Shown here: positions 58,911 through 64,000 of the stretch, piece after piece
Position numbering within the stretch: the first letter of the stretch is position 1
Layout: the number at the start of each line of letters is the position of its first letter
From: Oscillospiraceae bacterium
GTDB lineage: Bacteria > Bacillota > Clostridia > Oscillospirales > CAG-272
Reading direction: 5' to 3'
DNA: 64,000 bases
Assembly (NCBI GenBank): GCA_015063805.1
Contig: SVTK01000003.1
Span: 62,001 to 126,000, forward strand
Program-made: the position numbers and the translations under genes
Notes under the pieces: model-generated
Databases searched by the model: none
Told to the model about the DNA's origin: nothing
What the model saw: the letters and a program-made list of their open reading frames with translations, nothing else

Positions 58911-60212
58911 ATGCATTTTTTTCAGCGTGACATAGAAACAATGCCGCGTCGGGAGATCGAGGCGATCCAGCTCGAGCGGCTTCGCCACCTGGTCGATTAC
59001 GTCGACCGCAATGTGCCGTTTTACCATAAACGCTTGGCTGAGGCCGGTGTGACGGCGGACAAGATCAAGACCCTGTCAGACATTCAGTACATTCCTTATA
59101 CCACCAAGGCGGATATCCGCGATACCTATCCCTTTGGCCTGTTTGCCGTTGACCGCAAGAAGATCGTGCGCATTCACGCGTCGTCGGGTACCACCGGCAA
59201 GCCCACGGTGGTGGGCTACACCAAGCAGGACCTGGAGACCTGGAGCGAGTGCGTTGCCCGCCTGACCATGGCGGCGGGGGCAACCGAGGATGATATCGTG
59301 CAGATCTGCTTTGGCTACGGTCTCTTCACCGGTGCGCTTGGCCTGCACTACGGGCTGGAGAAGATCGGTGCCACTGTGGTGCCCTCTTCCTCGGGCAACA
59401 CCGAGAAACAGATCATGCTCATGAAGGACTTTGGTACCTCGGCGCTGGTTTCTACTCCTTCTTACGCTTACTACATCTCCGAGGTCGCCCGGGACATTGG
59501 AATTGATCCCCGTACCCTGAACGTGCGTCTTGGCCTGTTCGGCTCGGAGGGATGCACCGTTGAGCTGCGGGAGAAGATCGAGCAGGCGTGGAACCTCTTT
59601 GCCACCGACAACTACGGTATGAGCGAGCTCATGGGGCCCGGTGTGTCGGGTGAATGCCGCGAGCGCTGCGGTATGCACTTCGCTGAGGATCATTTTCTGC
59701 CTGAGATTATTGACCCCGAGTCGGGCGCGGTTCTGCCCCGGGGCGAGCAGGGGGAGCTGGTGGTCACCACCCTTACCAAGGAGGGCATTCCTCTCCTGCG
59801 CTACCGCACCAAGGACATTACCCGCATCCATTACGACACCTGCGCCTGCGGTCGCACCCATGCGCGGATGGAGAAGCCCACGGGACGGAGCGACGATATG
59901 CTCAAGATCAAGGGTGTCAACGTGTTCCCCAGCCAGATTGAGAGTGTGCTGATCGCCATTCCCCAGGTGGGGGCAAACTATCAGATCGTGCTGGGTACCA
60001 AGAACTATATGGACACCTTCGAGATCAACATTGAGGTGACCGATGCGGCACTGCTGGATCACTTCGGCGAGCTGGAGAAGCTGCAGAAGCTGGTGCACCA
60101 CAAGCTGCAGACGGTGCTGGGGTTGGATGCGAAGATCAACCTGGTTCAGCCCCGTTCTCTGGAGCGCTTCCAGGGCAAGGCGAAGCGCGTGATTGACAAC
60201 CGCGTGCGGTGA
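58911..60212 (+). CDS. paaK: phenylacetate-CoA ligase family protein
   Basis: 433 residues, the normal size. HASSGTTGKPTVVGYT near residue 85 is the AMP-forming ligase motif. NYGMSELMGPGVSGEC, LLRYRTKDITRI and GRSDDMLKIKGVNVFPSQIE match PaaK. In anaerobes, PaaK-like ligases beside indolepyruvate oxidoreductase may work in reverse, making ATP and an aryl acetate from aryl-acetyl-CoA. It begins the ior run; a hairpin pair lies between it and iorA. Confidence 0.93.
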   Translation: MHFFQRDIETMPRREIEAIQLERLRHLVDYVDRNVPFYHKRLAEAGVTADKIKTLSDIQYIPYTTKADIRDTYPFGLFAVDRKKIVRIHASSGTTGKPTVVGYTKQDLETWSECVARLTMAAGATEDDIVQICFGYGLFTGALGLHYGLEKIGATVVPSSSGNTEKQIMLMKDFGTSALVSTPSYAYYISEVARDIGIDPRTLNVRLGLFGSEGCTVELREKIEQAWNLFATDNYGMSELMGPGVSGECRERCGMHFAEDHFLPEIIDPESGAVLPRGEQGELVVTTLTKEGIPLLRYRTKDITRIHYDTCACGRTHARMEKPTGRSDDMLKIKGVNVFPSQIESVLIAIPQVGANYQIVLGTKNYMDTFEINIEVTDAALLDHFGELEKLQKLVHHKLQTVLGLDAKINLVQPRSLERFQGKAKRVIDNRVR

Positions 60213-60215
60213 TGG

Positions 60216-60270
60216 TTGGGGCGCTGCCCCAAACCCCGCACGAGAAACTTTTTGAAAAAAGTTTCTCGTG
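60216..60270 (+). repeat. two inverted repeats in the paaK-iorA gap
   Basis: TTGGGGC-GCTG-CCCCAA (60216-60232) and CACGAGAAACTTTTTGAAAA with its complement (60239-60270) form two hairpins. The second shares its TTTTTGAAAAA core with the inverted repeat at 7332-7369. There is no T-run, so it is unlikely to be a terminator. Confidence 0.6.
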
Positions 60271-60316
60271 GCTCTTCAAAAACTTTATACCAACTATCTT
60301 ACATAAGGAAGTACAG

Positions 60317-62062
60317 ATGATGAAACAATTGATGTTGGGCAACGAGGCGGTGGCCCGCGGTCTGTGGGAGGCGGGGGTACGTTTGGTATCCAGCTATCCC
60401 GGGACGCCGAGCACCGAGATTACTGAGTTTGCCGCAAAGTATGAGAACGATATTTACGCTGAGTGGGCGCCCAATGAGAAGGTGGCGCTTGAGGTTGCCC
60501 TGGGCGCGGCCATCGGCGGCGGCAGATCCTTCTGTGCCATGAAGCACGTTGGTCTGAATGTGGCCGCTGACCCCCTGTTTGTGTCGGCATATACCGGCAT
60601 CAACGGCGGTATGCTGATCGGCGTTGCCGATGACCCCGGGATGCATTCCTCCCAGAACGAGCAGGACAGCCGTCACTATGCCATCGCGGCAAAGATTCCC
60701 ATGCTGGAGCCCTCCGACTCGGCTGACTGTCTGAATTTCACCAAGGCAGCTTATGTGATCTCCGAGCAGTTTGACACGCCGGTGCTTCTGCGCACCTCCA
60801 CCCGTGTGGCACACTCCCAGAGTGTGGTGGAACTGTCGGACAGAGAAGATGTTCCCCTGCGTGACTATGTGAAGGATCCCTCCAAGTACGTCATGATGCC
60901 CGCCTATGCCCGCGGCCGTCATGTCACGGTGGAAAAGCGGCTTGCCGCTCTGCGCGAGTTCGCCGAGACCACCGAGCTCAACCGCATCGAGCGGGGCACC
61001 GACAACAAGATCGGTATCATCACTGCCGGTACCTGTTACAACTATGCCCGTGAGTGCTTCGGGGACAGCGTTTCCTACCTGAAGCTCGGCCTGATCAACC
61101 CCATGCCCGCCAAGAAGATCCTTGACTTTGCCGCGTCTGTTGAGCGGGTGATCGTCATTGAGGAGCTGGATGAAGTCATCGAGTCCTACTGCCGTGCCCT
61201 TGGCATTGCGGTGGACGGACACAACATCCTCCCCAACATCGGCGAGTATTCCACCGAGCTGCTGGCGGAGAAGCTGCTGGGCAAGCTGCCCGAGTTTGAC
61301 GTGCTGGAGGATGCCATTCCTCTCCGTCCCCCCGTGCTCTGCCCCGGATGCCCCCACCGCGGCGTGTTCTATGTGCTCTCCAAGCTGAAGCTGTATGTCA
61401 GCGGCGATATCGGCTGCTATACCCTGGGCGCCGGTCAGCCCCTCTGCGCTATGGATACCACCCTTTGCATGGGTGCTTCCATCTCTGCCCTCCACGGCTT
61501 CAACAAGGTACGCGGGGAAGAGAACAAGTCGGTTGCCATCATCGGTGACTCCACCTTTATGCACTCCGGTATGACCGGCTTGGTGGATATCACCTACAAC
61601 CAGGGTAAGTCCACGGTGATTGTGGTGGACAACTCCATTACCGGTATGACCGGCCACCAGCAGAACCCCTGCACCGGTCTGACTCTGCAGAACAAGCCCA
61701 CTTACGCCGTATCCATCGAGGCAGTCTGCGCCGCCGCCGGCATTGCCGACGAGCACATCCGTGTGGTGGATCCTTACGATCTGGGTGAGGTTGAGCGTGT
61801 GCTCAAGGAGGAGCTGGCGTCCGAGTGCCCCTCGGTCATCATCTGCCGCCGCCCCTGCGCACTGCTCAAGTATGTCAAGGCACAGCCTGCCCTGACGGTG
61901 AAGGCAGATAAGTGCCGCAGCTGCCGCGCCTGCATGAAGATCGGCTGCCCCTGCATTTCCATGCAGGACGGCAAGGCACACATTGACGGTGCGCTTTGCG
62001 TGGGCTGCGGTGTATGCGAACAGCTGTGCAAATTTGATGCCATCGGAGGTGCTGACGCATGA
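60317..62062 (+). CDS. iorA: indolepyruvate ferredoxin oxidoreductase, alpha subunit
   Basis: 581 residues; AAGGAAGTACAG precedes two adjacent ATGs at 60317. The N-terminal PFOR-like domain has SSYPGTPSTEITEF and EWAPNEKVALEVALGAA. The TPP-binding domain has CPGCPHRGVFYVLSKL and GDSTFMHSGMTGLVD. The C-terminus has two 4Fe-4S motifs: CRSCRACMKIGCPC and CVGCGVCEQLCKFDA. It decarboxylates indolepyruvate and other aryl-pyruvates to aryl-acetyl-CoA with ferredoxin. Its stop overlaps the start of iorB (ATGA). Confidence 0.96.
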   Translation: MMKQLMLGNEAVARGLWEAGVRLVSSYPGTPSTEITEFAAKYENDIYAEWAPNEKVALEVALGAAIGGGRSFCAMKHVGLNVAADPLFVSAYTGINGGMLIGVADDPGMHSSQNEQDSRHYAIAAKIPMLEPSDSADCLNFTKAAYVISEQFDTPVLLRTSTRVAHSQSVVELSDREDVPLRDYVKDPSKYVMMPAYARGRHVTVEKRLAALREFAETTELNRIERGTDNKIGIITAGTCYNYARECFGDSVSYLKLGLINPMPAKKILDFAASVERVIVIEELDEVIESYCRALGIAVDGHNILPNIGEYSTELLAEKLLGKLPEFDVLEDAIPLRPPVLCPGCPHRGVFYVLSKLKLYVSGDIGCYTLGAGQPLCAMDTTLCMGASISALHGFNKVRGEENKSVAIIGDSTFMHSGMTGLVDITYNQGKSTVIVVDNSITGMTGHQQNPCTGLTLQNKPTYAVSIEAVCAAAGIADEHIRVVDPYDLGEVERVLKEELASECPSVIICRRPCALLKYVKAQPALTVKADKCRSCRACMKIGCPCISMQDGKAHIDGALCVGCGVCEQLCKFDAIGGADA

Positions 62063-62634
62063 ATATTATGATCGTAGGCGTCGGCGGACAGGGCTCGCTC
62101 CTGGCCAGCCGCATTCTCGGCCGCGCAGCACTGGATGCCGGCTATGCAGTGAAAGTTTCCGAGGTCCACGGGATGTCCCAGCGCGGCGGTTCTGTGGTCA
62201 CCTATGTCAAATACGGCGAGACGGTGGATGCTCCCCTGATTTGCCGGGGTGAGGCAGACGTGATCCTCAGCTTCGAGCAGCTGGAGGCCGCCCGCTGGCT
62301 CCCCTATCTGCGCCGCGGCGGTACGGTGGTGACCTCCACCCAGTCCATCAATCCCATGCCTGTGGTGACGGGCGCGGCAGTTTATCCCGATGCCCTGGTG
62401 GAAAAGATCGCAGCCAAGGGTGTGAAAATCATTGCCGCCGATACTCTGGCTATCGCTCGTGAGGCCGGCAGTGAGAAGGCCGCCAATGTGGCCCTCATCG
62501 GTCTGGCCGGAGAGGTGCTGGGCTTTGGTGACGAGGCACTTCGCGCCGCCATCACCGCCTGTGTGCCGCCGAAGTTCACCGAGGTCAATCTGAAGGCGTA
62601 CTCTCTCGGTGCCCAGCAGGCTTCTGCACAGTAA
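62059..62634 (+). CDS. iorB: indolepyruvate ferredoxin oxidoreductase, beta subunit
   Basis: 191 residues. IMIVGVGGQGSLLASRILGRAAL and VHGMSQRGGSVVTYVKYG are the gamma-type PFOR-domain signatures of IorB, the partner of IorA. The four-base overlap with iorA gives coupled, equal synthesis. Together they oxidise aryl-pyruvates made by transaminating Trp, Phe and Tyr. Confidence 0.95.
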   Translation: MNIMIVGVGGQGSLLASRILGRAALDAGYAVKVSEVHGMSQRGGSVVTYVKYGETVDAPLICRGEADVILSFEQLEAARWLPYLRRGGTVVTSTQSINPMPVVTGAAVYPDALVEKIAAKGVKIIAADTLAIAREAGSEKAANVALIGLAGEVLGFGDEALRAAITACVPPKFTEVNLKAYSLGAQQASAQ

Positions 62635-62729
62635 ATCCGCAAAATTTCCGTCCCTGAGCAAATTGTTATCTTCAAAATCCAAGGATCCCGGGCTTCATCC
62701 GACGATCCACCAAATTCAGGAGGAACAGT

Positions 62730-63137
62730 ATGACGACGAAACAAATTTCGATTTTTATTGAAAACAGACGCGGCCGCCTGTCCGAGGTGACCGACATTAT
62801 CGCCCGAAACGGCATCAATATTCGTGCGCTGTCGGTGGCGGATACCACCAGCTTCGGCATTCTGCGCCTGATCGTGGACGATCCCGAGCGTCTGGAGGCC
62901 ATCCTGCGGGAGAACCGCATTACCGCATCCATTACCTCGGTGCTTGCTGTCTGCATTAACAACCAGCCCGGCGGACTGGTCGCCCTTCTCCGCCTGCTGG
63001 AGGACATTCAGATCGAGTATATGTATACATACGTTTCCCAGGAGGGGGACGACGCCTGCATCATCCTCCGGGTTGACCGCAACGAGGAAGCGGTGGAGCG
63101 TCTGACTGCCGCGGGTTATCACGGCCCTCACGCATAA
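62730..63137 (+). CDS. tandem ACT-domain protein
   Basis: 135 residues comprising two ACT domains: QISIFIENRRGRLSEVTDIIARNGINIRAL and VLAVCINNQPGGLVALLRLLEDIQIEYMY. ACT pairs bind amino acids and control metabolic enzymes. Such genes often follow paaK-iorAB, so this one probably senses aromatic or related amino acids for the pathway. ACAGGAGGAACAGT-type site; 95 bases after iorB. Confidence 0.92.
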   Translation: MTTKQISIFIENRRGRLSEVTDIIARNGINIRALSVADTTSFGILRLIVDDPERLEAILRENRITASITSVLAVCINNQPGGLVALLRLLEDIQIEYMYTYVSQEGDDACIILRVDRNEEAVERLTAAGYHGPHA

Positions 63138-63139
63138 AT

Positions 63140-63179
63140 CAAAGGGATGCCATGCACTTGCAGGGCATCCCTTTGTCGT
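63140..63179 (+). terminator. terminator of the paaK-ior operon
   Basis: AAAGGGATGCC pairs with GGCATCCCTTT, followed by GTCGTTTTTT. Confidence 0.8.
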
Positions 63180-63205
63180 TTTTTGCACAGTTGTTCAAAT
63201 GACAC

Positions 63206-63430
63206 TCAACGCGGGTACGGTTTCTTCTCCTGCGTTAGCCCAAGTAGGTAGTCTACCGAGGTGCCGTACAGCTTTGCCAAGCGGATAAGCACGTCCGAGG
63301 GGGTATCGCGGTGTCCGCGCTCGTATCGGCTGTACTGCGCCTGCTGCATGCCCAAATGCGCAGCAACTTGAACCTGTGTCATGTCGTGATCTTCCCGCAT
63401 ATCGCGAATTCGAGGATAGTAGTTGTTCAT
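63206..63430 (-). CDS. XRE-family transcriptional regulator
   Basis: 74 residues from MNNYYPRIRDMREDHD; GGAGGAGAAT precedes the start, and a longer frame would overlap the divergent promoter. The helix-turn-helix is MTQVQVAAHLGMQQAQYSRYERG, followed by LAKLYGTSVDYLLGL, a typical Cro/CI-type domain. The lipoprotein gene at 63625 is divergent, so the regulator may act in the shared interval. Confidence 0.9.
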   Translation of the reverse strand: MNNYYPRIRDMREDHDMTQVQVAAHLGMQQAQYSRYERGHRDTPSDVLIRLAKLYGTSVDYLLGLTQEKKPYPR

Positions 63431-63459
63431 ATTCTCCTCCGGTTTATAACTGTTTGGTA

Positions 63460-63488
63460 TTGACATTGTATTATATATTTGATATAAT
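63460..63488 (+). promoter_or_regulatory. promoter of the truncated lipoprotein gene
   Basis: TTGACA (63460-63465) and TATAAT (63483-63488) are 17 bases apart. It lies inside the short interval shared with the divergent XRE gene. Confidence 0.75.
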
Positions 63489-63624
63489 TAATCAAGAATA
63501 ATACCATATGGTTATAAAACGATGCGGAAATGAAAACTCGATCACAAAAAAACGGATAAATCGGAACAAATTCGCATTTTCTTCGTCTAATATGATAAAG
63601 CCCTGGAAAAGGAGGATTTTCTCA

Positions 63625-64000
63625 ATGCGTCGATGGATTTCCCTTTGTTTGGTGATGCTTTTGCTGGCCGCCTGCGCGCCGAATGTGCAGACGCCCCCCG
63701 CGGATGTGGAAAGCACACCACCCGTTACCACCGAACCTGTCACAACCCCGCCGGAAACCGAACCGGCTCCCATGACCACCACCGACTCCCTGACCATTAC
63801 CCCCGTCACCACCGCTGTCCCCGAGACCACCGCGCCCATTAACTGGGACAAAACGCTGGAGAAATTCTTTGCGGAACAGTTTGAGGAGGACCGTGCAGAA
63901 CCCAAAGCGGTGGAGATTCCCCGTGATGTTCTGTGGGATGGCTCCTTCTATACGCCGGGGAATTGCACCGGATTCACGGTGGAGGAGGGCAACACCGCCT
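63625..64000 (+). CDS. lipoprotein with Thr/Pro-rich linker, truncated by the window end
   Basis: The frame runs open to the last base; 125 residues are visible. AAAAGGAGGATTTTCTCA precedes the ATG. The signal peptide MRRWISLCLVMLLLAACAP has lipobox LLAAC. A Thr/Pro/Glu-rich linker (TTEPVTTPPETEP type) runs to about residue 70, followed by WDKTLEKFFAEQFEED and the start of a domain. Function unknown. Confidence 0.8.
   Translation, partial: MRRWISLCLVMLLLAACAPNVQTPPADVESTPPVTTEPVTTPPETEPAPMTTTDSLTITPVTTAVPETTAPINWDKTLEKFFAEQFEEDRAEPKAVEIPRDVLWDGSFYTPGNCTGFTVEEGNTA

Noticed and set aside
1-64000. Prophage, insertion sequence or integrated element
   Set aside because: No transposase, integrase, phage structural gene or long terminal repeat was seen on either strand.

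Overview
The window looks like chromosomal DNA of a spore-forming-lineage Clostridia bacterium, most likely an Oscillospiraceae/Ruminococcaceae-type gut anaerobe. It is fairly GC-rich and carries SpoVG, an AbrB/SpoVT-type regulator, RNase J, an L10 leader, TPP and tetrahydrofolate riboswitches on ECF S-components, a split transketolase, indolepyruvate:ferredoxin oxidoreductase and class A RNase P RNA. Strong Shine-Dalgarno sites precede most genes. Promoters are very regular: TTGACA-like and TATAAT-like boxes, nearly always 17 bases apart. I see no prophage, IS element or CRISPR array.

Layout. 0-9.6 kb: the end of a HAD phosphatase, an OPA-type MFS carrier, a Dabb protein, a Cys-motif/acidic-repeat protein coupled to a radical SAM enzyme, a glycerophosphodiesterase, about 800 bases of non-coding DNA with a five-copy SD-ATG-like repeat, an SGNH hydrolase, rplJ-rplL behind an L10 leader, a second OPA carrier and thiT behind a TPP riboswitch. 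9.7-17.7 kb: two parvulin-like foldases, RNase J, an AbrB-type regulator, a three-gene operon of small unknowns and other hypotheticals. 17.8-28.5 kb: an eight-gene minus-strand operon of zinc-ribbon proteins, small lipoproteins and two large anchored surface proteins, one of which is an extreme CxxC-repeat protein of 1353 residues. 28.6-32.6 kb: a candidate structured RNA, a solute-binding lipoprotein with a membrane-tethered LuxR-type regulator, and a DUF3267 protein. 32.7-42.5 kb: housekeeping (rnpB, a heterodimeric ABC exporter, a lipid kinase, a phosphoesterase, spoVG, murC, a TrpR-like YerC regulator, a methyltransferase, Hsp33 and tRNA-Gln).

43.3-54 kb is a catabolic accessory block: a nitrilase-GDPD fusion, an MCT/OFA-like MFS carrier, a neutral-ceramidase-like protein, an OPA carrier, a SorC regulator, a 2-hydroxyacid dehydrogenase, a class II aldolase and an M42 peptidase. 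In the middle is a 70-codon chimeric mini-gene that joins the start of the M42 peptidase gene to the end of the MFS gene. 54-63.2 kb: an Sfp-type phosphopantetheinyl transferase, folT behind a THF riboswitch, split transketolase, an EEP-family phosphohydrolase, then paaK-like ligase, iorA, iorB and an ACT protein, which together fit 2-oxo-aryl acid oxidation. The window ends with an XRE regulator divergent from a truncated lipoprotein gene.

The best candidates for undescribed biology are the CxxC surface-protein operon, the radical SAM/acidic-repeat pair, the nitrilase-GDPD fusion with its amide-lipid neighbours, and the chimeric mini-gene. All functional claims rest on reading the translated sequence; no database search was run.
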